64,000 nucleotides of DNA, taken from NCBI GenBank assembly GCA_037126765.1, contig JBBCBC010000033.1:6648085-6712084 (forward strand), in the 5' to 3' direction. Each line of letters starts with the position of its first letter. The first letter of the stretch is position 1. Positions 34,703 to 47,555 of this stretch are shown one piece after another. The notes beneath the pieces are model-generated. The model searched no databases. It was not told the DNA's origin and worked only from the letters and a program-made list of their open reading frames with translations. The translations under genes were made by a program, and so were the position numbers. The stretch comes from Stenogyne calaminthoides (taxonomy: Eukaryota > Streptophyta > Magnoliopsida > Lamiales > Lamiaceae).

Positions 34703-35380
34703 AAAACGAGGATGTCTTTCAAAAACATGACTTTTAAACTATATCAATAGTGAAACAACTGTTTGAAGTTGCAGTGTGTTGTCACTTTGGCTTTTTTTTC
34801 CTCATCTGAAATTATAAATTTGTTGGATAAATCTTAGATTTTAGATAATTATTGCTCGCATATTTTATTATGTTGATTAGTTTTGCTCAATCTAATTAGT
34901 TGTTCGCATGAAGTAGAAATAAGTCAATTATATAGCTGACAACAATGTGGTGTTCGATTAAGTTGTGATCAATAAGGTATTACAAAGGAATTCAGTTATG
35001 TATTATGAATGAAATTTCGAATTATACCTATTTTTGGTTTTTTTTTAATAATATTTTTTTTAATTTAAAATAATTGATATGATCATGTAATAACAAATTC
35101 TTTGTTATTTATAGAGTTGTTTCAAGTGGGTTATCAAAATGTCTACAAACTTTTCTCTAATCAATGAAATTGATTCCAAAAAAACTGGATAGTGTATGAA
35201 GTTGTGTTCGGGCATGTGAAATAGGTGTCTATTATCATAATAACAAGAAAATGAATTTCGAATGTATTCTCCATGACAGTGAGGTACATTTAAAACACAA
35301 CATTTCATATTCTATAGTATTTATATGTTTATTTTTCTTCTATTGTTAATAGTATCGACTTTCTTTGATTAAAGGGCGGC

Positions 35381-35650
35381 CGAATTCATGCAACAATAAG
35401 GCACAAAGAGGTTGAGATCAACAAGAAAATAATAATTTAGGATCGATTATACATCATTCGTAACTTTGTTGTTATAGAAGATAACAATACATATAGGACT
35501 ATCCCGAACAAAAAAAGATTATATTTATCTCTAGCACACGAGTGACAAAGTTCTTCGATTCAAATTTCTTGCGTTATATGTACAACTTCAAGAGCTATGT
35601 TGACTTGATTTCTGCAACTTCATTGGATGATACCCAATTAATTGGTTATT
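35381..35650 (+). pseudogene. RPA-like (DUF223/OB-fold) fragment in the Helitron
   Basis: One frame reads RIHATIRHKEVEINKK, a stop, then DRLYIIRNFVVIEDNNTYR. After a +/-1 shift the end reads KFFDSNFLRYMYNFKSYVDL and DDTQLI. This pattern matches the first OB fold of plant replication protein A large-subunit relatives, which plant Helitrons often carry and which bind single-stranded DNA. It has one stop and one frameshift. Assignment is from motif memory, not a search. Confidence 0.55.
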
Positions 35651-35732
35651 TTAATGTTTTTTTTTTGTAATTCCTTTGAATAGATGTGTATATATATATA
35701 TCTGCAATTTTTGTTTTTTTTTTTACAAATAT

Positions 35733-35830
35733 TATTGGAATCTTCTGAAGTATGAAGCCCATATAAACGTTGAGTGGTGCAATCAGTCATGCTCGATCAA
35801 ATATATGTTCAAATATGTGAATAAAGGTCA
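35733..35830 (+). pseudogene. Helitron Rep/helicase protein, left piece
   Basis: The stretch encodes YWNLLKYEAHINVEWCNQS followed by IKYMFKYVNKGH, a highly conserved block of plant Helitron helicase-like proteins. It is cut by element B at the GGTCA target, and the protein continues at 52924. Confidence 0.85.
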
Positions 35831-38800
35831 TGTTGGGAAATTTGTATTTAGTTTTGATGGAAGTTCCAAAACAAATTTGAATAGAACAAATGACCAAGAA
35901 ATTGATCGATGTCTTAGAATCAAAGTTAGGATGACCAAATTTAAAATGTATAGACAAATGATGTATAAGGTAGGTCACATATTGAGGAACTCAATATGTA
36001 TAGGTCGTCGATTAGTCGAATGATCGCTTAATCATATGATCGATGATGACATGAAGCCAATAGCTCGTAGACCAAGATCGAAGACTACCGTAAGATCAAG
36101 ATCCGCACCGGAAGACCTACATCACGAAATCCGCTAGTTGAAGCTAAGACAACCGCATCGAAGACTCTATCGTAGACCGATCGGTTGTAATTGATCGTGT
36201 CACCACACCGTGTCAACTAATGTTTCACCAAGTCATACATTGTTGATCTGAACAAGAAGAATGTCAACTTTAGTTTGTGAACAAACTCTGACATGATGTA
36301 CTTGTTAACCAATAAGAACAAGACACGTATGACCTGAGCTGACACTGTGGATTTCGGCACTGCATAGTCAAACGGCTAGAAAAATGACATACACGCCGCC
36401 ATGCTTCCCGGAAAGACGCCACATCAAATCCTCGCAAACCTACCAAATATAGCCGAAATTCAAATTGCTCTCCAACGGCTCTTTGATTTCGAGGTCTATA
36501 AATATGGGATTACTCTTCAGAGTGATATACGAAAATTATCAAGAAGCTCATACTATAGCAAAATTTCCGCACGAAGAACACAACCTTGAAGATTAATTTT
36601 TCTCAGTGTTCATCCCATAGTTCTTAGCACATAAATTTTATCCTCTAGCTGTTAGGCTAATTTAATTCTAGGAAAGATTTCAAAGTTGGAACAAACAACA
36701 AATCTTACCCAAAACCCAAAGTTAGGTTAAGTTTGTTTAGCAGATTTCGCATCAGGTTTCTAGTTCCGATTTACGGATCGGTTGAGTGAGAGCTCCATAA
36801 ATATCTGTTGGTGTAATGTGTTGGACTAACACAATAATCTAAGTCCAGTTGATTAAGTCGGTTAAGTTGGTGCCCCTTGTGATAGGGAAGAGTGGACGTA
36901 GGACTGGTTGTCCGAATCACTATAATATTGGGATTATACTGGAAAGTATGTTTTTACTTTGTATAATCAAACTGAATTTCGATCTTATTTACTGAAATAA
37001 ATTATTTATCACTGATGCTTTAAATATCATCGAATGTTACATATATTTATCTTGATAACTGCTCAATAATTAAGACGTTACATTGTAGTTAATTTAGTGA
37101 TACCGCATCACGTAAGATTAAATTAATAGCCTTTGTAACCAAAAGTACACCATTCACGACCTAGATGGAAATGAACAATCCATCGTGAAAGGTTGAAGTG
37201 TAAGGCTCATATTGGCTTGTCTTGACCAAGAGATTACACTAGTGCATGTCTAGTGCACTGAATAGGACCTACAGGAGGACAAATTCTTCAGAACTGAACT
37301 AGGAAGAATTAGACCTCAGTGGTTCGTTATTTCTTAATCTTCGTCCCTTAAATAGGATCGCGTGTGGTTAGTAATTACTTATTTTGGCTTTTTTACCCCA
37401 TATTGTAGGGTTGCTTTGACTTATTACGGGTAGAGAATCAACGAGATTCAATACTTTATATCTTGGGCAATATTATTGGTCACATACGATTGCTAAGATT
37501 TAATCTTCGAGAATCGTGTTCAAGCACGCTTTGTTCGATTTGTTCTTTGGGAGGTTCATAAGTTTTATCATACCAAATCTTGCAAGTGGAACTAGTTTCC
37601 CAGATGGATAATAATGTTGAACCGCTCCTTAACCAAGGACAAAAGATATTAATTAATGGAAAGCTATTTCAAAGGGCTTGAATTAATTAATGGGCTAGAT
37701 AATCTTAAACACGAAATAATAACCGGAGCCATATTGACCGTAATATGGGTTAAGATGGATAGTCTAATATTAATTATGTAGTGGGATTAATTAATATTTA
37801 TGGGCTTGAATAATATTGTGGCTCAATATTGATAATTCAAGATCCATTTGAAGGTCCAATCTTAATTCTCCTAAAGGCCCCTCAAGTAGCCCAAACATAA
37901 AGTCCAATAACTAAAAAGGTGTTTAAAAATAAAATAAATTTTTGTTGCTATTTTTCCTCATTTTTTTCGAAAAATATGAATAAAAAGGGGAGAAAGATTT
38001 TCTTTGAATTACATTATGGAATGAAGATATGTATTCTTGAAATACAAGATTATCTCATTAAATTCAAGAAATCTCCCACTTGGTTATTTATATGATATTT
38101 TCGAAAATCTTGAAAGAATAAGGGAAAGAAAGATTTTCTTGATTTTCTTGAAAATATATTATGGAAGATATGTATTCTTGCAATACGGATATCTCATAGA
38201 TTCAAGGAAGATCCAAATCTTGGAATCTTTATCCTTGTTTTTTCGAAAATAACCATAACAAGAGAAGATGGGATTTTTATGGAATATTTTAATTATGGAG
38301 AAAAGAATATATGAAATATATTCAAGATTTCTTGAAGATCAAGAAAAGATTTTTCCTCCCTATTCCATGATGAAAAATCGGCCACCACCTCTCTATAAAT
38401 AGGGGATGAATGTTTCATTCCCACAGGAACACGAAAATTGGTTTTTCGGAAAAATATCAGCGTCGATAAAATATCAAATATTTTGAAACGTCGACAGATT
38501 GTGTATTTTCAAAAATGTCAATTGTGAGTGTACAATTCCATGTCTCTGGAAAAATTAGTAAATCCACAAAGGTGGTGCAACAAATTTTTATTTTCCCTTT
38601 TGTTAATTGTTCGTGAGCTTCCTTCCACCGGGATTGACGAAAGAGGACAATGGAATACTTGGGAAGGCTTTTTGGTGTGTTTTTATCGACGAGAACATTG
38701 CCACTCCAAAGAGGTTTAGTTCACGAAACCCGTAGCAATTCCGCATGTAGGATTTATGTGAACTGTTATATGCATGATTTGTTGTTGAATTATTATTTGA

Positions 38801-39300
38801 ATTAATATAGGATTAATTCATGCTAGTAATAATTGTTAGAATTAAATTTGTATTTAAATATTCATCCCGAATAGATCCGTGCAATTAATTCCCCAACATA
38901 TAAATCTTGTGTGCATTTACCTGTTTGATTAACTGCTTCACACTATTGCACACAACTTGATTAAATCTGCATACATATTCTGAGTTAGAATCATCTAAAG
39001 ACCAAGTTATCGATCCGATCCGATTGACCCCATAGTCATCTGATTGAAAACAACTTCGGAATCTGATTTGTTACAAACTGGTTTTTCATACGGGTATAAA
39101 CTAGCTTCCGCACAATCAGTTAAACTGATAGATACCGAATCGATCGCCCTCAGCGATCAAGAAGTTGATATCGATCAACCGATTCACTTGCACTCGATCG
39201 TGCAAATTGCCATCACACCCGACCAAGACGAAAAAAGTTTTTAAGTCTATTCACCCTCCCCTCTAGACTTACGCCCCACGAAAACCCGCTTCGACCTACA
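35831..39300 (+). repeat. 5' LTR of element B (contains a solo LTR)
   Basis: The pieces 35831-36925 and 38904-39300 together align with 51389-52923. The TATA box TATAAATA is at 36497-36504. The end CCTACA is followed by AG and an intact primer-binding site. Confidence 0.92.
36926..38898 (+). mobile_element. Solo LTR of family D in the 5' LTR of element B
   Basis: It begins TATTGGGATTATACTGG (first bases slightly decayed from TGTTGGGG) and ends CCCCAACA. The 5-bp duplication TATAA is exact (36921-36925 and 38899-38903). The uninterrupted site is visible in the sister LTR at 52515-52519. At 1973 bp it is longer than the copy at 270-2051, partly because a ~50-bp block with AAGATATGTATTCTTG is doubled (38024-38085 and 38163-38212). 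TATA box: TATAAATA at 38394-38401. It is a product of recombination between the two LTRs of a full element. Confidence 0.93.
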
Positions 39301-39302
39301 AG

Positions 39303-39314
39303 TGGTATCAGAGC
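39303..39314 (+). other. Primer-binding site of element B (initiator tRNA-Met)
   Basis: TGGTATCAGAGC starts two bases after the 5' LTR. The corresponding place in element A (about 8183-8195) reads TATTATATCGAGA and is not a recognisable PBS. Confidence 0.88.
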
Positions 39315-39437
39315 AGTGGTTCTACAGACCACTGGCTTTGAATATCATCGGTTCTTAAGGAAGAACCTTTGTGGTCACTTGAATTGATCTTGAAAAACCT
39401 TTTTCAAATCTCATCCAGTTTCAAACTCACAATCAGC

Positions 39438-40640
39438 ATGGATAATACTTCGGGTATGTATCATGATTTGCCTAAATTTTCCATTGATGGGTATGCAGAC
39501 TGGATGATATACACGAAAGAACCATCCGGGATCAATAAACAAAGGGATGATGGAAGTTCTTGAACGAGGACCCATCATCATCTATCATGACAACCCAGCT
39601 GTTGGAGGTGATCCAGATTTTGTAGTTGGAAGTCTTGTCAGAAAGAGTCCTGCCCTGATGGATACTGAAGAGAGAAAGTTGTACACTCTGGATACGATAG
39701 CCAAGCACATAATCATGAATACCATGGACAAGATAACCAGAGAAAAGATAAAGTATCTCAAGACAGCCAAACAGATGTGGGATACGCTTGCTGAAATGTG
39801 TGAAGGAAATGATCCGATTAAAGATAGCGAGATCGCAAACCCGAATCGGTGAATTCGAGAAACTTAAGATGCTACCAAATGAAACCATCAATGAGCTCGA
39901 TGGAAGAATCACCATGTCAGTCAACAAGTTACGGGAACTTGGACGAGAAATGTCAGATAAAGACATCAATTACAAGATCTTGAGATCTCTGACTAAGAAG
40001 TGGGATATGAAGGTCACTGTAATAAAGGATTGTCAAGATATTGCTAAGATGAAGCCAAGCAACCTGTTCCTGAGTCTTAAAGCTCATGAGTTCGATCTGA
40101 TCGAAAGAGGGCAAGAAGAAGAAGACGAGTCGCCTCCTGAAGCCACACCTGCCACATCAAAATCAACAGATTCAAAGCATCCAAAGAAGAACTCAAAGTC
40201 TATCGAACTCATTGGAAATATTATAAGCCAAATCGAATGTATTGCTTTTGCTAACTGAAAAACTTGAAAAATCTAACATCCAACTTGGTAAGTACCGCAG
40301 ATTTTACAGGGATTATCAAAACAGCAGAGGAAGAGATAGGAGGCCAGCTGAAAGATCTCCAGAAAGGACCAGATATGATGACCGAAGAGATGATCACAGA
40401 AAGGATCGCATAGAAGATAGGAAAAGAGATGATCGGTTTGATGAAAGAAGAGACAACAGATCTGAGAGAAGAAATTTTATTACAATCAGATAGGTAAGTC
40501 ACCTGACAGATTCTACAGACGGAATGACTCACCGCGTAAGAAGTTCTCAGGATCGTGGGAGCGTGTTTCAACTCGGAGAAACCAGTCATTACAAATAGAT
40601 TGCCCGCACACGACACCAAAAGAAAGAGAAGAGAAAGTTT
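39438..40640 (+). pseudogene. Element B gag
   Basis: The ATG at 39438 opens MDNTSGMYHDLPKFSIDGY. After a frameshift near 39530 the capsid-like part runs 39547-39852 (ERKLYTLDTIAKHIIMNTMD, KYLKTAKQMWDTLAEM) and, after another shift, 39840-40258 (LKMLPNETINELDGRITMSV, KPSNLFLSLKAHEFDLIERG). This is the UBN2-type gag of copia elements. An Arg/Asp-rich stretch (40300-40490) and a zinc-knuckle remnant (about 40563-40610) follow; the knuckle's second Cys is lost by a one-base difference. Gag would form particles and bind RNA. It is less damaged than element A gag. Confidence 0.85.
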
Positions 40641-42060
40641 TAAATGTAAGAGAGCAACACTATAGAGACAGAAAAAGCCATGGTTGCTGATACATCAGAA
40701 ATTGATGATTCTTATCTGCCTTCAGAGGATTCAGGCTACTCATCAATAGAGGACTTTTGTCTGATAAGCAACGCTGATGATTTCTACCACTACGATGATC
40801 CGATATTCTCTTCTCGATGATGAAATCATTCCCCATGGCTAAGGAGGAAGACCAACTGAGGTAACCTCTAAACCTTTAAACCGCTCAGGGCCCACATTAG
40901 CTATGATTAGCACACCGCCGAGAGATCGACTTGCAGCTATTCTCGAGCAATCGCTTTATGATCTCTAAAGCAAAGAGACACTTATACGATAGTGGAAGCC
41001 GAAACGATAAGATAAGGATTGAAAATACTCACTTTTTGTTAAGGAAAATGTCACAAGAAAGAAATTAACTAAAATCACCGAAGTCGGGTCGAAGATAACT
41101 AAAGAACTGAAAGTTCTGAAAGTTAATTCTTCTGATCAGGAGAAGCAGATTAAGGAACAACTAGCTATCAATAAACAGCAAGCTGATGATTTTAAAATTC
41201 TACAAGCCAAGTTTGATGATCTCTTTCGACTACATGAGAGTCTGAAATTAACTAAGGATAGTTTACGTAAGAAAAAATACAAGTTTTTCAAATCTTCAAA
41301 ACCGCTCGTGATATGAACAACTATTTTCGAACGACAACTAATAAGAAGAGAATTGGGTATGAAAACCCTTATACATCCTCAAAATCCCCGTTTGTTTCAC
41401 TTCAAAAAGGTGTAATCAAACGAGTTACTGGTATAGATACATAAAAAGCAAAATATGTATCTGATAAGGGAAAGAGACCTGCTGAACAAGTAAGGCAAGT
41501 GCCCAATCAAAAAGGGAACATAAATGGACCCCAACTGATTAAGCATCAGCCGAGGAATCAACAGAAGAACCCAGTTCTTCTGAAGAGACCTCAACCTGAT
41601 CAACAGATTAGGTATCAGAAAAGACAACCTGTCAAAGGGAAACCTAATCTGAAACCTAATTAGGGTCAGCTGCCTAACAAGCAAGCTGAAGGTAAACTGC
41701 TAAGACCATTTATGCCAAAAAGATATGAATCTTTTAATGGTAGCAGTTGTACCTACCCTTATAATCGAAAACCTAGTATATCGCACCGAGCCCCAATCGG
41801 ATTAAAAAAGAAGACAAATTGTAAGGAAAAATCCCAAGTCTTCTGATTCATTCAAGGCTCGCACAAATATTCATACTGATCAGAATGCATATGAAGAGAT
41901 GTATGATTATGTAGATGTTTATGGGAGACAAATCGGCCTTCGATCTATCCGACACAATAGAAGTGCCCTGTTTGTATGGATCCCTAAAATCAACTCTAAC
42001 CCCTCGGACCCAATCCAAAAGGGGGTACCTAAAGCCCGATTTGATTGCAGTTTCGCGGGG
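40641..42060 (+). pseudogene. Element B gag-protease linker, degraded
   Basis: Colinear with element A 9500-10900. Short open pieces are not continuous. I see no separate gene here. Confidence 0.55.
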
Positions 42061-42420
42061 TTCGCCAACAAATGAGGTGTACAAGCAACTATCCGGTACA
42101 TCGATAGTGGATGCTCAAGGCACATGATCGAAGCAAACATCTCCTTAGCTCTTACACGTAACAAGAAGGCCCACGGTACTCTTTTTGGTGATGATAACTT
42201 TGGTTTTACCAGAGGATTCGTAACCTTAGAGAATGATGATGTATGTGTTCTTCGAGTCTCGTATGTCGAAGGTTTAAAGCATAACCTCGTTATCGCGACA
42301 ACTCGCGACAACGGATTCAAGATGTTGAGTTCTCGATCGATCGATGTACTATCAAGAATCGAAGCTACTCAACGATCTTGTTAACTCGTTCAAGGAAAGG
42401 TATGATTTATACAGTAGATT
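42061..42420 (+). pseudogene. Element B aspartic protease fragment
   Basis: The catalytic site reads IDSGCSRHMIEA, with Asp-Ser-Gly codons at 42103-42111, the usual copia protease signature. It continues through FGDDNFGFTRGF and VSYVEGLKHNLV. The duplicated A copies have lost this DSG triplet. Confidence 0.8.
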
Positions 42421-43400
42421 GGAACAGTTGTCCAAGAACTGCATGCCTGATTGTTAAGAGTTCCAAAAGTAGCAGTTGGCTCTGGCACAAAAGAATGAGT
42501 CATCTGAACTTTAAAACTCTTAACAAGATAGCAAGGATGTCTTTGGTTGAGGGACTTCGAATGAGGTATTCTCTAAGGATCGCATACATGTCGACGTCGG
42601 GAAGGAAAATAGGTTAAAGCCTCATTTAAAGGAATCTTCAGGCGGCATCCAAAGAGAGTAGTATCAACTACTACTTCATATGGACTTATTTGGACCAGTT
42701 ACGCCAGTCAGTCTCGGCAGACACAAATATACTCTGGTAATCGTGGATGATTATTCAAAGTTTACCTAGGTTGTATTCTTGTATAAGAAGAATGAGACAA
42801 CAACAAAGATACCTGAGCTGCTCAAGAAACTACAAAATTAAAAGGGTGTCAGTATAGTGAAAATCAGATCAGATAAAGAATGGTGTAGCAGAACGGAGAA
42901 ACAGAACACTCAAAGAAGCTTTTCGCACTATGTTAGTGAACATGCAACACCAAGTCGTTTAAAGGCGAAGCCATCAATACGTGCGCCACACTCGTAATCG
43001 TGATGCTCTCGACAAGGCTCACTACAAAACACCTTATGAACCGTGGAAGGGCGTAAAACCTCGTGTTTCTTACTTCCACGCTTTTTCAAAGTGTTTCATA
43101 CACAACAATGGGAAGAGTCGATTGAAGACTTTTGAAGCCAAGTCGATGAGGGTATATTCTTAGATATTCCTCATCCAAAGAAGGCTTTTCGGGGTTTACA
43201 ACAAAGCGAACCCTAGTTGTGGAAGAAACACCTCATCCGGTCTTTGATGAGACATCTTCCGAACAAAGAGAAACCCGCCTCAAGAAGAAGTACCGGATCA
43301 ACCTGTGCACGATGCACGTAAAATGGATTAGCTAAGTATCAAGGAAAAAGAATCGTAACACGTAATGTGCTGTATATTCCAGATCCTGGCGATTCACCAG
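42421..43400 (+). pseudogene. Element B integrase (broken)
   Basis: The GAG-pre-integrase block SSWLWHKRMSHLNFKTLN is at 42472-42525, followed by a core with HMDLFGPV (42675) and IVDDYSKF. The segment carrying the second catalytic Asp and the first part of the Asp-Glu spacing is deleted: the sequence jumps from the KIRSDKE area at 42875 to NGVAERRNRTLKE. About 120 bp present in element A are missing here. Several further frameshifts follow. Non-functional. Confidence 0.8.
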
Positions 43401-45335
43401 TCAATCGGACCTCAAGGTACGCATAACCGTCAATAAAGAAGTTCGCATAAATGAGATAAAGATTAACCGAACCATCCGGTTCGTGGGAACACTGAAAGTT
43501 CCTACGACGGACATCGCCACATGATGAGTCCAACATCACCGAGACTTGTCCATGTCAAGTGGATCATAATTACGCACCACTCCCAATCACTAGTAATGAA
43601 CTACTATCAGAAGAGGATGATGTTCTCCAAACAGATGCAAATCAGAAAAGAAGGATCTGGGTAACCACTCATCCAACTGATCTGATCATCGGAGATCCAT
43701 CTGATAGACTTAAAACTAGACATCGATTGGTGAAAGTGCCATGTATTGTTGTTATCCGCCTTTGAAGGAACCAACTATAGTAGAGAAGCTCTACAAGATG
43801 CAAAACCGGATTCTAGCCATGCAAGAAGAAACCGAACAGTTTTTGAAAGGAATCAGGTTTGGAAACTGGTGGATAGACCAACCCATCAAGATGTGATTGG
43901 AACAAATTGGGTATTCAAGAACAAGAGAGATGAGAATAATGTCATAACCAGAAATAAGGTAAGACTTGTTGCTAAGGGGTATTCACAATCGTAAGGAATT
44001 GATTATGATGAGACCTTTGCACCGGGCCGCCACCGAAGCCATTTCGCTATTTTTGCATCACGCTGCCCACGAGAGGGTTTATTGTGTATCGATGGATGTA
44101 AAGAGTGCATTCTTAAACGGGGTACTAGGCCGAGGAAGTTTATGTTAAGAAAAGTTCTTTTGAAAAAAGCGAAACAAGTGTCCTTTAAGAAAAGTTATTT
44201 ATGCTTCAAAACAAGCTCCTCGAGCTTGGTATGCTACACTCTCTCGCCTTGATAGACATGTGGTTTCACTAAAAGGAATAGTGGGATGTAACCTTATTCG
44301 AATAGAATATGGAGAAGATATTCGATGGTTCAGATTTATGTGGACGACATCATCTTCTTGGATCTCCCAACAAGAGTTTATGTGAAAAAATTCAAAGAAG
44401 TCGATGCAAGGGAAGTTCGAGATGTCCATGATGGGTCGATGAGTTACTTTTACGGGTTTACAAGTTAAGAAAAGTACATAAGGGATATTCATTTGCCAGG
44501 CGAAGTACACTAGGATTTTATTGGCTAAGTTTGGAGTTCAAAACTGTAAGGAAGCCAGAATTCCTATGATGACCGGATTCAAGATGGATCCGTATGAGAA
44601 TGGTCGAAAAACTAATCGAAAAGAATATAGGGCTCTCATTGGATCTTTACTATACCGATCGCCAAAGACCGTATATCACTTTTTTGCAGAGGTGTATGTG
44701 CGATTTCGTGCAAATCCAATGCAAAGCCACACAAGCAAATAAAAGGATTCTAAAGTATCTGAAGGATAGTAAACCTTGGTTTATTTTACCCATCATATGA
44801 TAATCTAGAGCTTAGTGGGTATTCTGATTATGGAGGTTGCAAAATTGACAGGAAGTCGACCTCATGTACATGTCAGTTTTTAGGTAGTAAACTGATCTCG
44901 TGGTTTTCAAAAAGCGCACATCGCCATGGACATCTACTAACAAGGTAATATATGGGTCAGCAGAAGTTGTTGTTCCCAATCGCCTCGCTAAGTCGGCCGA
45001 AATTGAGGGGATTATAACATTATAGCTCTGAAACGTGCCTATATATTCGTGACAATAATAGTGATATTGCAATCACTTTCGTAATCCTCGTTCTACATAC
45101 AAGATGCAAGCATGTGGATGTCAGACACCATTTTATAAGAGATCATGTTGAAAAGAAGAATATCAGAATGGAAAAGATCCATACTGATAAACAGAAAGCT
45201 GATATTTTAACCAAGCCACTAGCTGAGATCAGATTAAGAGAATTATGCAATGAGCTAGGGCTTTTGGATCTCATAGGAAGTACACTAGAAATGTTTGGTG
45301 GACTAGTCTCCAAGACCAGCTGGTTAAGAGACTGA
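43401..45335 (+). pseudogene. Element B reverse transcriptase and RNase H
   Basis: Linker sequence carries the LPITSNELLSEEDDV block. RT has NKRDENNVITRNKVRLVAKG, SMDVKSAFLNGVL and an intact YVDD at 44337-44348. RNase H runs to a stop at 45333 and includes the last block (DVRHHFIRDHVEKKN, IHTDKQKADILTKPLAE), which is open for 73 codons. Frames shift repeatedly in between. The RT box and C-terminus agree with the Sirevirus lineage. Confidence 0.85.
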
Positions 45336-47555
45336 CCAAATAGAAAGAGTCAGCTGAAGAAGATACCTCAACTGATCAGATCTGATCATAAAAGAATTAT
45401 CAGATTAAGGGGGAACTGATCAGATTGGAAGGTTATACTTTGTAAGTCGATTAAGTTATGTTCAACAAGCAAGTTGTATAAGATTAAGGCTACAAATCGC
45501 ATAAGAAAGTAGAAACAACACAACAATGGAATAATAGAAATTTTCATTGATAAAGACCCGGAGGTCAGATTTACATTACAAGTTACAAGTACAAAAGGAC
45601 CCGGAGGTCAGTACATAAACCATAAACCAAAAACCCTAAGCCTTACCCTAAAAGGGGGAGAGAGAGGCTTTAAAGATTTTAAAGTTTGATGCTCTCATTC
45701 TCTCCCACTTAACCCTAAAAGGGGTGTGAGAGGCTTTGAAATAATTCTAAAGCCACCCTCAGAGCTTCGGAGTTAGGAGCGAGAGCGGCCTTGAAGGATT
45801 TCTAAGTCAGGAGCCCCTAGTCCTAAAATCAATGGGCTCTCCAGCTGTTAAATGGGACACAAGTGCCAAAGATGTGGTCCAAAGACCATATGGCCACAAG
45901 TGTCACATGCAAATATTAAGTTTGATATACGATGATCAGCTGTTGTCTGATCAAGATCGAATACCAAACTCATGTTTTGTATCAGACTGAGTCTGTTGAT
46001 GTTAATTTTGTCATCTCGATAGGCACACAAGGTGCATACGGTTAGGAGAAGTGTCTTCTCATTTGCGATAGCAAATCCGCCGCCTCAGTGGTAGAGAAGT
46101 TTGGCAATAATCGTATGTGTAATCTTCGATGACGATGAAAGCAGTAATAAGGGACACACAGGGTTGATTTGAGAAGCTAGAATCAAGGTTTTTGTAGAAA
46201 GTTTCACCAGAAATAAGGGTTCATCGGAAAACATGGAGTATAAGCTAAATAAAGAAGATGAATGGTTTATGTTGTGTTGTTTGCCTAAAACCCCAGATCT
46301 ATTTATAGAAGAAAAGAAGGGGTATAGGTGCAAATTTAATTTCTCAAGATCCTTAGGAGAAATTTGCACCGTAAGGACAGCGCGTAAGAAACACGTGATT
46401 GATGGTTGGATGAGTTGACGGTGTGAATTATCACAACGTATCCATACCATCATTACGAAGTGTCAAATCACGCCTACTTAGGGATCGAGATGACTCTTCA
46501 ACTCCTCAAGAACTAAGTTCTCGGCGGGGAAAGACATTCCAAGACTTGACCTAGGTCAAGAGTGGATCAGGATGGATCCGAAGAAAACTGATCAGATAAG
46601 AAGGATCAACTGATCAGAAAGGATCATTCAAAGAGTTGTTCAGAGATAACAGTTGAAAAGGAACGGCCACCGATCGACTTTGGGACATTGTTGGGAAATA
46701 CTATGGTTTAGGCAACCATCGGTGAAGGTCGCCAGTAAAAACCGACGATAAGGGGACATTGTTGAGAAATACTATTGTTTAGGCAACCATCAAGAAGGTC
46801 AATAATGTCGTGTCAACCAGATAAGATCAATATGGGTAACCGATCGATTCAATATCGATCGGTCCGACACGCTTCGATTTATCTTCATACATATTCTATG
46901 TTAGCTATTATCGCTCACATTACTTTATGATGTCATGCCCGCAAACATTAAATGCGACGCCGGGGCTTGTGTATTAAATGCATTTTTTTTTAACCTTCAA
47001 GTCCAAAAGTCTGCCGGTTTAAAACCTTAACCGCACGATTGAATTACTCTTCAACCGCTTTAATCTTGGTCGTCCACTTAAATCAAGGACACTCAAGTAC
47101 CTTCAAAAATAATCGTGCAAAATGTTTCCCTCTCATCTTTTAAAACCCTAAATACCTTTTCTCTGAAAACCTTTCGCATTTCATACTTTCTAAAACCGCA
47201 AATTTCAGTTCCAGTAAATTCTCTCAAACATTCAAAATATTCAAGCGATTAATCTATCTTCCAAAACTCTCATATCGCTTTTTTTCGGTAACTTACTCAT
47301 CTTGTTATTTTTTTTTAATAAAGATATAATGATCGATTGTATAGAAATTGTGTGTATTATCTTGTTAATCATGATTAAATGGAATTTAAATCAGTCATTG
47401 TCATTTCTATATACATCATAAACTATATGTATATTGGGGATAGATATTCATGTGTATTAATTTGCAAAATTACTCTTTTATGAATAACAATGTGTGATTG
47501 ATTATGTTGTTTCACATAGCACTCACTTTGTATGCTTCTTTATGATTTCGTAAAA
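45336..47555 (+). other. Element B spacer between pol and the extra ORF
   Basis: There is no supported coding frame on the plus strand. It contains two copies of a GACCCGGAGGTCAG phrase (about 45566 and 45600) and repeats of AACCCTAAAAGGGG type near 45640-45725. It also has twin copies of an ~50-bp block with GGGACATTGTTG and ATACTATGGTTTAGGCAACC (46682-46725 and 46755-46800). On the minus strand a TATA-like CTATAAATAG (46299-46308) lies inside a 122-codon open frame (46085-46453); neither is preserved well in element A. Confidence 0.55.
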
